From: Paenibacillus terrae
Lineage (GTDB): Bacteria; Bacillota; Bacilli; Paenibacillales; Paenibacillaceae
Direction: 5' to 3'
Length of the DNA stretch: 51,877 nucleotides
Assembly (NCBI RefSeq): GCF_005217525.1
Contig: NZ_PNXQ01000001.1
Coordinates: 48,333-100,209 of the forward strand
How positions within the stretch are numbered: position 1 is the first letter of the stretch; every line of letters begins with the position of its first letter. Positions 1 to 11,605 of the stretch are shown in pieces. The notes beneath the pieces are model-generated. The model was not told where the DNA came from, did no database searches, and saw nothing but the letters and a program-made list of their open reading frames with translations. The translations under genes and the position numbers were made by a program.

Positions 1-9
1 TATCGTGAG

Positions 10-34
10 AAGCTTCCGTAAGGGAGCTTTTTTT
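10..34 (+). terminator. Intrinsic terminator of the gene left of the window
   Basis: An 8-bp stem (10-17 with 22-29, one G-U pair) closed by a GTAA loop is followed by a run of seven T. It has the form of a rho-independent terminator on the + strand and probably ends a gene lying before position 1. Confidence 0.8.
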
Positions 35-158
35 CGTTTTACAACCCCCTACAAAAAATATTCTATTTTAACTCCAGCATTTTGCATCATTTGACTCCCC
101 ACGCTCGAAAGTACAGTAGATAGACGAACTAAATCGTTTCGATCTCTATATCGCTGAT

Positions 159-187
159 TTGAGGTCGTGAATGTCATCATCTATAAT
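159..187 (+). promoter_or_regulatory. Probable sigma-A promoter of the exonuclease gene
   Basis: A -35 TTGAGG at 159-164 and a -10 TATAAT at 182-187 are separated by exactly 17 bp. The start of transcription would be near 194. I see no other gene in 1-303; the rest of this stretch is AT-rich spacer. Confidence 0.6.
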
Positions 188-190
188 GTC

Positions 191-225
191 GAATATTTTC
201 TGATATAATTTTGAATATTTTCTGA
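191..225 (+). repeat. Direct repeat in the 5' leader of the exonuclease gene
   Basis: The 13-mer GAATATTTTCTGA occurs at 191-203 and again at 213-225, a 22-bp period or about two helical turns. The spacer contains a second TATAAT (204-209). It lies at the predicted transcription start and could be a paired binding site; no regulator is identified. Confidence 0.4.
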
Positions 226-303
226 AGAGCATGAACTGGACAAAGTGCCTCAGAAATAAAGCAGTAAGCTTATATGTTGGGTACAGCAAGGGAGAAATAA
301 TTA

Positions 304-1068
304 ATGAAATTAGTATCTTGGAATGTTAATGGCTTAAGAGCCTGTGTGACCAAAGGATTTTATACTTATCTAAAAGAAACGAATGCCGACATTTTTTGTG
401 TACAGGAAACCAAGCTTCAAGAGGGACAAATCCTGATGGAGAACATGGAGGAATACACACAGTACTGGAATTATGCCGAGAAAAAAGGATATTCCGGGAC
501 GGCTATCTTCACCAAAATCAAGCCTCTTTCTGTGCATTATGGGCTTGAAGAAAATGGGGAGCCTGAAGGCAGAACCATTACTTTGGAATTCGAGAAATTT
601 TATCTGGTTAATGTATATACTCCGAATACCAAACGGGATTTGTCCCGACTGCCGTACAGACTGGAATGGGAGGACCGTTTCCGCAGCTATCTGCAACAAC
701 TGGATGCATTGAAGCCTGTCATTGTTTGTGGTGATCTCAACGTGGCTCATCAGGAAATGGATTTAAAAAATGCAAAAGCCAACTACGGCAATGCCGGATT
801 TACGCCTGAGGAACGGGAGCGAATGTCACAACTGCTCGAAGCCGGATTTATAGACACCTTCAGATACTTTTATCCTGACAGGACGGATGTTTATTCCTGG
901 TGGTCCTACATGCCGAAAGTGAGAGAACGGAACATCGGCTGGCGAATCGATTACTTCCTCGTCTCGGACAGACTTCGTCCGTTGTTGATAGATGCAAGTA
1001 TTGATTGCCATATTACAGGCAGCGACCACTGCCCTGTTATATTGGATATGCAAGATATTTCAGCATAG
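304..1068 (+). CDS. xth: Exodeoxyribonuclease III (AP endonuclease, ExoA/Xth family)
   Basis: Cytoplasmic base-excision repair enzyme that cuts 5' to abasic sites and has 3'-5' exonuclease activity. The 254 residues are a usual family length. The endonuclease/exonuclease/phosphatase fold is complete: WNVNGLR at 6-12 (Asn7, Asn9), metal ligand Glu35 in QETKLQ, Tyr105, GDLN with Asp144 and Asn146, GWRIDYFLV at 212-220, and the terminal GSDHCPV with Asp241/His242. A GGGAG ribosome site lies 9 nt before the ATG. The gene is monocistronic, with a promoter at 159-187 and a terminator at 1101-1136. Bacillus literature calls it exoA. No irregularity seen. Confidence 0.95.
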   Translation: MKLVSWNVNGLRACVTKGFYTYLKETNADIFCVQETKLQEGQILMENMEEYTQYWNYAEKKGYSGTAIFTKIKPLSVHYGLEENGEPEGRTITLEFEKFYLVNVYTPNTKRDLSRLPYRLEWEDRFRSYLQQLDALKPVIVCGDLNVAHQEMDLKNAKANYGNAGFTPEERERMSQLLEAGFIDTFRYFYPDRTDVYSWWSYMPKVRERNIGWRIDYFLVSDRLRPLLIDASIDCHITGSDHCPVILDMQDISA

Positions 1069-1100
1069 TCCCCCCTTGCACAAAAATTTATGCAGTCTTA

Positions 1101-1136
1101 AAAGCCGTCATGCGCTGTATTGCAGCATGACGGCTT
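1101..1136. terminator. Hairpin terminator between convergent xth and bglB
   Basis: AAGCCGTCATGC at 1102-1113 pairs with GCATGACGGCTT at 1125-1136 around a short loop. The flanking T tracts are weak, so termination may be modest, but the position between two convergent genes fits a shared terminator. Confidence 0.65.
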
Positions 1137-1156
1137 AGATTATTATGATAAACTGT

Positions 1157-3344
<2,188 letters not shown>

Positions 3345-3345
<1 letters not shown>

Positions 3346-4238
3346 TACATTTCCACCTCTCTTCTGCGCAAGTAATACAGAGCAATCATCGACACCGTAA
3401 ATACGAACAGAAACTGGATCATAGCTACTGCGGAAGCAAGGCCGTAATCCGACGTCCCGGAGCCAAAGGCTGTTGCATACACATCAAACGCAAGTGTCGT
3501 CGTGTTGAATTTACCACCTGTCAGCACATAAATAATATCAAAGGTTTGCAATGCTCCGATAATGGACAGCAGCATATTGACTGTAAAGGATGGCGCAATC
3601 ATCGGAAAGGTAATATTTTTGAACGCTTTCCACCCGGAAGCACCATCCATGTACCCTGCTTCATATAAATCATTGGGAATGGATTGAAGTCCAGCTAAGA
3701 AAATAGTCATCGAGTAACCCATGTACATCCAAATTTGCACAAAAATAATCAGTTCAAATGCTATATCATAGTCCCCGAAAAAGTTGGAGCTGGTTCCAAA
3801 AAAGTTCATCATGGCTTGCGCAGGACCGCCAAGCGGATTGGCAATCAACTGCCAGATCAGGCCGGATACCGTTACTCCGAGCACAACGGGCAGGAAAAAT
3901 ACAGCACGGTAAAACACATCACCCTTGAGCTTTTTATTAATAATGACGGCCATGAACAGCCCTACTGCATTTTGAATCACAACCACAGCTACGGCGAAAT
4001 ATAGGGAACGACCAATAGATGCGATTCGATCTCCAGAATCAGAAGAGGTAAAAAAGGTCATATAATTCTCGAATCCAACAAAATTCCACGTTTGTCCCGG
4101 AACCCCTGAAGCATTTGTAAAGGAAAACAGTACGGTTACCATTGAGGGACCAAAGCCAAGAAGCAAATAGAGCAGCACCGGAATACTCAGTAAAAGATAC
4201 GGCATTAACCGGGCCGCACCCTTTCCGAAGGGATACAT
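3345..4238 (-). CDS. Sugar ABC transporter permease, MalF type
   Basis: Membrane partner of the MalG-type permease. I start it at the ATG at 4238 (297 residues) because AAGGTG is well spaced before it; a GTG three codons earlier (4247) would sit on top of that ribosome site. Predicted segments begin at about 11-31, and the EAA loop reads DLYEAGYMDGASGWKAFKNITFP. It stands between the binding-protein gene and the MalG gene in one minus-strand operon. Substrate is inferred from bglB downstream: cellobiose or another beta-gluco-oligosaccharide. Confidence 0.9.
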
Positions 4239-4312
4239 GGGCCTCACACCTTTTTTACATTATTATGGGAGCTTTACAGTTGCCAATCTGCGCTCATGCA
4301 AAGCCTGTTGAT

Positions 4313-5638
4313 TTATTTAGGGGCTGCTGCATCCCAGTCTGCCTGGGATTTTTGAGCAAGCTCCAAAGGCGTCTTTAGTGGACCGGCAGGCGTCAGAAAT
4401 TCAGCATGTACGCCATCCTTAATGTACTGTCCAACATTCTTACGATTGATAAACAGCTGATCCCAAGAGAGCTTGAAGTTTTCCAGTGAAGGCTGGATTT
4501 CATTAAAAAATTCACTACTTATCTTCACATCCGGCTGTGTCGGCAAAAACCCGGCGGCGTTCACAAAATCCGTGTAGTTCTGCTTCTCAGAGAGCATTTC
4601 AAGCCATTTAATCGCATAATCCTTGTTTGGCGACTTTTCCAATACCATCCATGTCATATCGTACTTGCCTGCAAGGTTCTTATTTTTTGCCGGATTATTG
4701 CTGCCTGGAATCGGGAAATAACCAAATTTAATCTCTGGATTGGCTGTCTGGATCGTCGTTGCATCCCACGTGCCATCTGCAATCATAGCTACACGCCCTG
4801 TAGCAAACAAGCTTGGCAGGGTTCCATAGTCAATCCCCATAAATCCACCAATGGCATTGTTCATCAAAATTTGTGTTTTTTCCAGCACCTCAAGCTGGAC
4901 GGGATCTGTCAGCTTTGTCTTACCTGTCCACAGTCCTTTAATATATGCCAGCTGATCATCATGGATAGAGGCTTGAAGCCCTTGGACAGCAAGGTTAATA
5001 GGCCATACATCCTTCCCGCCGAAACCAATCGGTTCTACACCATTGTCCTTGAGCACCTTCATCACATGTACCAGCTCATCCCAAGTTGTGGGCACAGCAA
5101 GATTATATTTTTCAAAAATCTCTTTGTTATAGAACAGACCTGTAAGTGCCACCTTGCCCATATTTACACCGTATACCTTGTCCTTATAGGTCATGGCATT
5201 TTTGACATCTGTAGCATTATAGTTTTTTATAAAAGCTTGATCCGACAGATCGGCTATTAGTCCTCCGTCAATCCATTGCTTCCACATCGGATCTGCTGCT
5301 CCCTTGGACCATTCCTGTGGGGCGCCTACGAAGCTGAATTTCAAAGGAATAATGTCTGCATCACCGGATGAACCAGCATTCATACGCGTTTGCATCAATT
5401 GATCATACGTTGAGTCAGCAGGAACCGTCGTATACTCCACCTGAACATCAGGATACTTCTCTTCAAATTTTTTATTGAATTCCTTTATATAGTTATTAAT
5501 ATTTTCCTGCTGCCAATGAATAATCTTTAACGTGACCTTTTTATTCCCCTCCTGTGCAGCTCCGCTACCTTTACCGCAAGCGGCCAATACCACGATTAAA
5601 GCGGTTACAAGAAGTAAAGAAAAACTCTTTTTTAGCAT
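4313..5638 (-). CDS. Extracellular sugar-binding lipoprotein, ABC solute-binding family 1
   Basis: Captures sugar outside the cell and delivers it to the two permeases. The start at 5638 gives 441 residues and a lipoprotein signal: basic MLKKSF, a hydrophobic stretch, then LAAC with the lipidated Cys21. GGGGGA precedes the ATG; a 15-codon extension (5683) lacks a comparable ribosome site and would spoil the signal peptide. The body has the family-1 layout with WDELVHVMKVLKDNGVEPIG and MIADGTWDATTI. First gene of the operon, with promoter and operator at 5684-5744. Substrate likely a beta-gluco-oligosaccharide, from context only. Confidence 0.92.
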   Translation of the reverse strand: MLKKSFSLLLVTALIVVLAACGKGSGAAQEGNKKVTLKIIHWQQENINNYIKEFNKKFEEKYPDVQVEYTTVPADSTYDQLMQTRMNAGSSGDADIIPLKFSFVGAPQEWSKGAADPMWKQWIDGGLIADLSDQAFIKNYNATDVKNAMTYKDKVYGVNMGKVALTGLFYNKEIFEKYNLAVPTTWDELVHVMKVLKDNGVEPIGFGGKDVWPINLAVQGLQASIHDDQLAYIKGLWTGKTKLTDPVQLEVLEKTQILMNNAIGGFMGIDYGTLPSLFATGRVAMIADGTWDATTIQTANPEIKFGYFPIPGSNNPAKNKNLAGKYDMTWMVLEKSPNKDYAIKWLEMLSEKQNYTDFVNAAGFLPTQPDVKISSEFFNEIQPSLENFKLSWDQLFINRKNVGQYIKDGVHAEFLTPAGPLKTPLELAQKSQADWDAAAPK

Positions 5639-5683
5639 TGCAGAATCCCCCATATCATTTTTAGAATACATACACCCACACAT

Positions 5684-5744
5684 TACGAAAGCAGTTTCGT
5701 TATTTACATTTACTATTATGTAACGAATGATCTGTATTTGTAAA
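5684..5744 (-). promoter_or_regulatory. Promoter and LacI-type operator of the ABC-bglB operon
   Basis: On the minus strand -35 TTTACA (5744-5739) and -10 CATAAT (5720-5715) are 18 bp apart. Just downstream is the imperfect palindrome TACGAAAGCAGTTTCGTT at 5684-5701. It shares an 8-2-8 layout, a CA centre and most half-site bases with the perfect palindrome before the divergent LacI gene (5906-5923). Binding there would block the start of transcription. Confidence 0.6.
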
Positions 5745-5905
5745 TAGAGATTTGTGAAATATCAAAAAAAAGATGAACCACCACTAAATCAAACTTATTT
5801 TTCCATAAAATATTAAGTTATATCCTACTAAGCACTGTTGACTCTCCTCTATAAGGTAGCATAGAATACGAGTAATCATTAAATTTAGAATGCAAAGTCA
5901 ATTTC

Positions 5906-5923
5906 AACTAAACCAGTTTAGTT
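5906..5923 (+). promoter_or_regulatory. Perfect palindromic operator before the LacI-family gene
   Basis: AACTAAACCAGTTTAGTT is a perfect 8-2-8 inverted repeat ending 3 bp before the GGAGG ribosome site of the regulator gene. Position and similarity to the site at 5684-5701 suggest autorepression by the encoded LacI protein. Confidence 0.6.
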
Positions 5924-5935
5924 TTGGAGGATTTT

Positions 5936-6976
5936 ATGAATATAAAAACAATAGCGAGTATGGCAGGAGTTTCGGTAGCAACGGTTTCAAAAATTATAAA
6001 TAATTACACGGATATCAGTGAGGAGACCCGGCAGAGGGTGCTTAAAATTATGGAGGAAACAGGCTATAGACCCTCCTCCTCGGCTAAAACACTTGCTACC
6101 AAGAAATCAAATCTGGTAGGCGTTATATTCGCTGGCAAGCTGAATGTCGATTTTAGCCATCCTTTTTTTGTAGATATCATTAATGTCTTCAAAAAACAGA
6201 TTGGCTTGCTCGGTTACGATCTGTTGTTTTTTTCGAATGAAAAATTTCTGGACAATGGAGAGGACTATTTGGCTCGTTCGAAATATTTTTCAGTGGACGG
6301 GTGCATTATTATTGCTGGAGATGAAGTGGAGAAGAGCGTTTTTGATCTCGATGCCAGCCCCATTCCCTGCATCGGTGTCGATATTGAACTAACCGGAGCC
6401 AGTTCCTGCTATGTTATGTCCGATAATCAGAAGATCTCAATGAAGGTTGTTGAGCATTTTTACATGAATGGCTACCGCGAAATGGGTTTTATAGGCATCG
6501 AACGCCCATCCCTGGTGATTAAGGAGAGAGAAGAAGCCTTTATCGCTTCACTAAAACGGTTTAGTCTTGATGTCAGACCCGAATGGATCGTGTATGCCAA
6601 GGACTACGCAGCGGAAGATGGGTACCAGATCGCGAAGACGTGGATACAGCAAGGAGATTTACCAAGGGCTATTTTTGCGGCTACCGACCTGCTTGCCTTT
6701 GGTGCCATCCGTGCTTTCAAGGAAAGCGGCTTGAGGGTACCCGAGGATATTGCTGTAGTGGGATGTGATGATATAGAAGCCTGTCGTTACACCGATCCTC
6801 CACTGACCACCGTAAAACAAGATAAACAAAAAATAGGCCGTCTAGCCGCAATGGTGCTATTTGACCTGATGAATAAACAGATGGAAACGAAATGTATTAA
6901 AGTAGAACCGGAGCTAGTCATACGCAGCTCCTGCGGAGCCCGGGAAAATTGGAACCATACGATGGTTCAGGGGTAG
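5936..6976 (+). CDS. LacI-family transcriptional regulator of the ABC-bglB operon
   Basis: DNA-binding repressor with an N-terminal HTH ([20 protein letters not shown], residues 1-20), a hinge helix near 50-60 and a periplasmic-binding-protein-like effector domain to residue 346, ending with the [18 protein letters not shown] segment usual for the family. The ATG at 5936 is preferred: GGAGG lies 5 nt before it, whereas the upstream in-frame TTG at 5924 overlaps that ribosome site. Divergent from the importer genes with paired operators, so it most likely represses them until a sugar inducer binds. The inducer cannot be read from sequence. Confidence 0.9.
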   Translation: MNIKTIASMAGVSVATVSKIINNYTDISEETRQRVLKIMEETGYRPSSSAKTLATKKSNLVGVIFAGKLNVDFSHPFFVDIINVFKKQIGLLGYDLLFFSNEKFLDNGEDYLARSKYFSVDGCIIIAGDEVEKSVFDLDASPIPCIGVDIELTGASSCYVMSDNQKISMKVVEHFYMNGYREMGFIGIERPSLVIKEREEAFIASLKRFSLDVRPEWIVYAKDYAAEDGYQIAKTWIQQGDLPRAIFAATDLLAFGAIRAFKESGLRVPEDIAVVGCDDIEACRYTDPPLTTVKQDKQKIGRLAAMVLFDLMNKQMETKCIKVEPELVIRSSCGARENWNHTMVQG

Positions 6977-7019
6977 TACCCTAACGAAAAAAAGGGAGCC
7001 GCCTCAGTGTTACATGACT

Positions 7020-7070
7020 ATGCCCCGTAAGATGGACACTTTTTCTCAAAGTGTCCATCTTACGGGGCAT
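7020..7070. repeat. Perfect 23-bp hairpin between convergent lacI-type gene and glpK
   Basis: Bases 7020-7042 are the exact reverse complement of 7048-7070, with a 5-nt TTCTC loop. It sits between two convergent genes and is followed by a weak T-rich tract on the + strand, so it may act as a terminator. The length and perfection of the stem are unusual and would also suit a small mobile or palindromic element. No second copy is in the window. Confidence 0.55.
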
Positions 7071-7191
7071 TTAAGTTTTAATCAGAGTAAACAACAGTGG
7101 AGCGGATAAAATATAATGCCCAATTCAAATGTCTTACGTGTAACCGAAAAAGACATTGCGTTGCTCCAGAAGAGACCCTTCGTTTAAGCTA

Positions 7192-8715
<1,524 letters not shown>

Positions 8716-9537
8716 TTATGCAGTCATTTTATGAGCTTTATCACTTTTATAAGTACGGCTGAAACGAAAGGTAACCATAAGCACCACTACAATCATACCA
8801 AGCACAATCCAGAAAGCTGGAGTCATATTCCCTTTAAATACGGTCTGGTAAAACACCCCTCCAAAAGAGCCGCCCAGCAATGGTCCTACAATCGGCACCC
8901 AGGCATATTTCCAGTTCGATGTTCCTTTACCGGGAATCGGCAGCAACCAATGCGCAAGACGCGGCCCCAAATCTCTAGCCGGATTAATAGCATAACCTGT
9001 AGTCCCGCCGAGAGACAAGCCGATGCTGACAACCAGAAAACCCACAATGAGTGGATTCAGTCCCTCAGCGAAGGAGTTGGCACCGAATGACTGCAAAGCA
9101 AGAACAAAGATGAAAGTACCGATCATTTCACTAAGCACGTTGGCAAACGGATGATCAATAGCCGGTCCTGTAGCAAATACACTGAGTTTGGTTGCTGTGT
9201 CCTCCGTCTCTTTCCAGTGGGGCAAATAGTGCAAAACCACAATCACGGCACCTGCCATGGCCCCGAGAAGCTGAGCTGCAATATAGCCCGGAACGTCCCT
9301 CCATGGAAAAACTCCCTGAAATGCAAGCGCCAGCGTCACCGCAGGATTCAAGTGTGCTCCACTGATCTGACCAACCGCATATACCGCAACGGCAACCGCG
9401 AGCCCCCACCCCAGTCCGATCACTATCCAGCCAGAGCCGTGGGCAAATGATTTTTTCAGGGACACCCCTGCGCACACTCCGCCACCTAGGGCAATAAGGA
9501 TCATCGTCCCTATGAATTCGGCTGCGTATGGCGACAT
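8716..9537 (-). CDS. glpF: Glycerol uptake facilitator (aquaglyceroporin)
   Basis: Membrane channel for passive glycerol entry. 273 residues with six membrane segments and the two half-helix motifs Asn64-Pro-Ala and Asn185-Pro-Ala-Arg-Asp. The Asp after the second NPAR is typical of glycerol-conducting rather than water-only channels. GGAGGT lies about 7 nt before the ATG at 9537. First gene of glpF-glpK, behind a leader of roughly 140 nt and a consensus promoter with a perfect CcpA box. Confidence 0.96.
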   Translation of the reverse strand: MSPYAAEFIGTMILIALGGGVCAGVSLKKSFAHGSGWIVIGLGWGLAVAVAVYAVGQISGAHLNPAVTLALAFQGVFPWRDVPGYIAAQLLGAMAGAVIVVLHYLPHWKETEDTATKLSVFATGPAIDHPFANVLSEMIGTFIFVLALQSFGANSFAEGLNPLIVGFLVVSIGLSLGGTTGYAINPARDLGPRLAHWLLPIPGKGTSNWKYAWVPIVGPLLGGSFGGVFYQTVFKGNMTPAFWIVLGMIVVVLMVTFRFSRTYKSDKAHKMTA

Positions 9538-9590
9538 ACAACCTACCTCCTCAATAGATCAACCGATTTTCAATCGCTTTCACCGCGCAC

Positions 9591-9653
9591 AAAAAAGAAA
9601 AGCCATCACAAACCGCCCCCTGTGCTCTAACATGGGATGTCTGCGTGGCTCTC
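9591..9653 (-). terminator. Possible conditional terminator in the glpF leader
   Basis: In the glpF transcript leader GAGAGCCA (rc of 9646-9653) can pair with TGGCTTTT (rc of 9598-9605) across a 40-nt loop, followed by a U-rich tract. In Bacillus the antiterminator GlpP acts on glp leaders; a similar arrangement is inferred here. The stem includes G-U pairs, so this is tentative. Confidence 0.35.
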
Positions 9654-9685
9654 TTGTCTCCGTCACGATTATTAACTTAAATTTG

Positions 9686-9714
9686 ATATTATATAAGCAT
9701 GTAAGCGATGTCAA
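9686..9714 (-). promoter_or_regulatory. glpF promoter overlapped by a perfect cre box
   Basis: Minus-strand -35 TTGACA (9714-9709) and -10 TAATAT (9691-9686) are 17 bp apart. TGTAAGCGATGTCA at 9700-9713 fits the CcpA consensus TGWAANCGNTNWCA at all 14 positions and covers the -35 box. Carbon catabolite repression of glycerol use by CcpA-HPr(Ser-P) is the direct reading. The remainder of 9538-9944 holds this promoter, two leaders and no gene. Confidence 0.85.
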
Positions 9715-9751
9715 CTGCGGATTTACGTTTTCTTATGTACTAAAATAATCG

Positions 9752-9879
9752 TTGACTATGTCAGATTTCCCGATTTATGATGTAAAAAAATAGGCAACCC
9801 AGTTTTTGGGTATATGACCAAACTCATAGTTATGAGCTAGAAAGCGAAAGGAAAGAGATCCGCTTTGCGGTTCTTTTTT
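9752..9879 (+). promoter_or_regulatory. Promoter and structured leader of the GlcNAc PTS gene
   Basis: -35 TTGACT (9752-9757) and -10 TATGAT (9776-9781), 18 bp apart, would start transcription near 9788. The leader then holds ACCCA/TGGGT (9797-9811), the overlapping and mutually exclusive TTTGG/CCAAA (9805-9822), CTCATA/TATGAG (9823-9836) and an intrinsic terminator, AGATCCGC/GCGGTTCT plus T6 (9856-9879), 65 bp before the start codon. A terminator in this position implies conditional read-through. No known riboswitch class or LicT-type antiterminator site was recognised. Confidence 0.5.
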
Positions 9880-9944
9880 GTTGTCCAGTAAGAATTTCAG
9901 GATGGTACGACGCTTCCAAACTCGACGAAGAAGGGAAGAATGTT

Positions 9945-11423
9945 ATGCTGAAATTTCTGCAAAGAATCGGTAAGTCATTAATGCTTCCAGTAGCCACACT
10001 ACCCGCCGCAGGGATTTTACAAGGATTGGCTCTGATTAACTATGAAACGGATATACCACTTGGTCCCGAAGTTGGCGGATTTCTGAATCATTATGTCACT
10101 CCTTTTCTGAACGAGGGGGCGGGTGCCGTCTTCGGCAATCTGGCGTTAATTTTCGCCATCGGTGTTGCTATTGGCCTGGCCGGGGATGCTGTAGCCGCAC
10201 TATCAGCAGTCATTGCCTACATGGTGCTGACCCGCATTTTGGCGGCAGTACCGGGCATATTTGCATATATCCCGGATGACGTCAAACTGGACATGGGGGT
10301 ATTGGGTGGTATTTTTATCGGCGGATGGTCTGCTTTTTTGTTCAAAAAATATCACAGCATCCAGCTTCCGGATTGGCTCGGTTTCTTCTCGGGCAAACGT
10401 TTCGTCCCTATGATCACGGCCTTCACGACCATGATTCTGGCCATTCTGCTCGGTATGATCTGGAGTCCGATACAAGATGGGATTGCAGCCTTCGGCAACT
10501 GGATTGTCGGCTTTGGCGGAATCGGGTCGATGGTATTCATGATCGCTAATCGGCTGCTGATTCCGCTCGGTTTGCATCATGTATTGAACGCTATCGCGTG
10601 GTTTCAAATCGGTGACTACACCAATGCGGCAGGCGAGGTCCTTCATGGTGACCTGACACGTTTCTTCGCAGGCGATAAATCGGCAGGAATGTTTATGTCC
10701 GGCTTCTTCCCCATTATGATGTTCGCTCTGCCTGCGGCTGCCCTCGCATTCATTCATACGGCCAAACCGGAAAAACGTAAAGCAGTCGCTTCCATCTTCA
10801 TCGGTTCTGCGCTGGCATCGTTCCTGACCGGAATTACCGAGCCCCTCGAATTTTCCTTTATGTTCGTTGCACCGTTGCTTTACGGCATCCACGCACTGCT
10901 TACAGGTCTGAGTGGCCTGATCATGTACCTACTGAATGTCAAACTCGGCTTTTCTTTTTCGGCAGGACTCATTGACTATCTGGTCAATATGAAGCTCTCC
11001 ACCCACCCATTGCGAATGATCCTGGTCGGGCTTGCTTTTGCCGTTGTATACTACTTCCTGTTCCGGTTCATCATTCTCAAATTCAACCTAAAAACCCCCG
11101 GGCGTGAAGACGATGCAGAAGACAGCCTCCTGCCTGACACTAACAAATCCAAACCCAATGAAAAGGCGGGTGCTGCATCCGACAGTCAGTCCAGTCATGC
11201 AGCCAAGGTGCTGACCTATCTCGGCGGTTCGGACAATATCCAAAGCATCGATGCGTGCATCACACGGCTGCGTCTCGTCGTCAATGACGACAAAGCGGTT
11301 AACGACCAAGCTCTCAAGCAGCTCGGAGCGTCGGGAGTCATCAGGCTTGGCAGCGGTACGGTACAGGTTATTTTCGGTACGCGATCCGAAATTCTGAAAG
11401 ATGAAATACAACGGTTGATGTAG
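9945..11423 (+). CDS. nagE: N-acetylglucosamine-specific PTS transporter, EIICB
   Basis: Imports and phosphorylates GlcNAc. 492 residues: an EIIC membrane domain (about 1-385) and a C-terminal EIIB domain (about 415-492) with phospho-Cys438 in DACITRLRL. Specificity is taken from strong similarity, from memory, to the NagE family: GLHHVLNAIAWFQIG, TNAAG, and FAGDKSAGMFMSGFFPIMMF. There is no EIIA domain, so a glucose-type EIIA must come from another protein. The ATG is preceded by GAAGAAGGGAAGA. Monocistronic, between a leader terminator and the bidirectional terminator at 11475-11510. nagA and nagB are not in the window. Confidence 0.93.
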   Translation: MLKFLQRIGKSLMLPVATLPAAGILQGLALINYETDIPLGPEVGGFLNHYVTPFLNEGAGAVFGNLALIFAIGVAIGLAGDAVAALSAVIAYMVLTRILAAVPGIFAYIPDDVKLDMGVLGGIFIGGWSAFLFKKYHSIQLPDWLGFFSGKRFVPMITAFTTMILAILLGMIWSPIQDGIAAFGNWIVGFGGIGSMVFMIANRLLIPLGLHHVLNAIAWFQIGDYTNAAGEVLHGDLTRFFAGDKSAGMFMSGFFPIMMFALPAAALAFIHTAKPEKRKAVASIFIGSALASFLTGITEPLEFSFMFVAPLLYGIHALLTGLSGLIMYLLNVKLGFSFSAGLIDYLVNMKLSTHPLRMILVGLAFAVVYYFLFRFIILKFNLKTPGREDDAEDSLLPDTNKSKPNEKAGAASDSQSSHAAKVLTYLGGSDNIQSIDACITRLRLVVNDDKAVNDQALKQLGASGVIRLGSGTVQVIFGTRSEILKDEIQRLM

Positions 11424-11474
11424 ACAAGTTCAGGTTCGATAAGCTCTTGAATTCCTCCGCCGCTTCTTTACACA

Positions 11475-11510
11475 AAAAGGGTATCTCTTCAATCATCGAG
11501 ATACCCTTTT
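11475..11510. terminator. Bidirectional terminator between nagE and the mdc-side operon
   Basis: AAAAGGGTATCTC (11475-11487) pairs perfectly with GAGATACCCTTTT (11498-11510) around a 10-nt loop. Each strand has T residues after the stem, so it can end both the + strand nagE transcript and the minus-strand operon. Confidence 0.9.
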
Positions 11511-11605
11511 GGGTTGCCGTCAATCTGCTAAATAACTTAAATACAACTAAATTATAGTGTCATATACACGATGTTACATGTATTGTTTATTTTTAAGCAC
11601 TTATC

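Noticed and set aside
10203..10892. 229-codon open frame antisense to nagE
   Set aside because: Composition is that of an antisense shadow (many His, Arg, Gln); the sense strand encodes conserved EIIC motifs.
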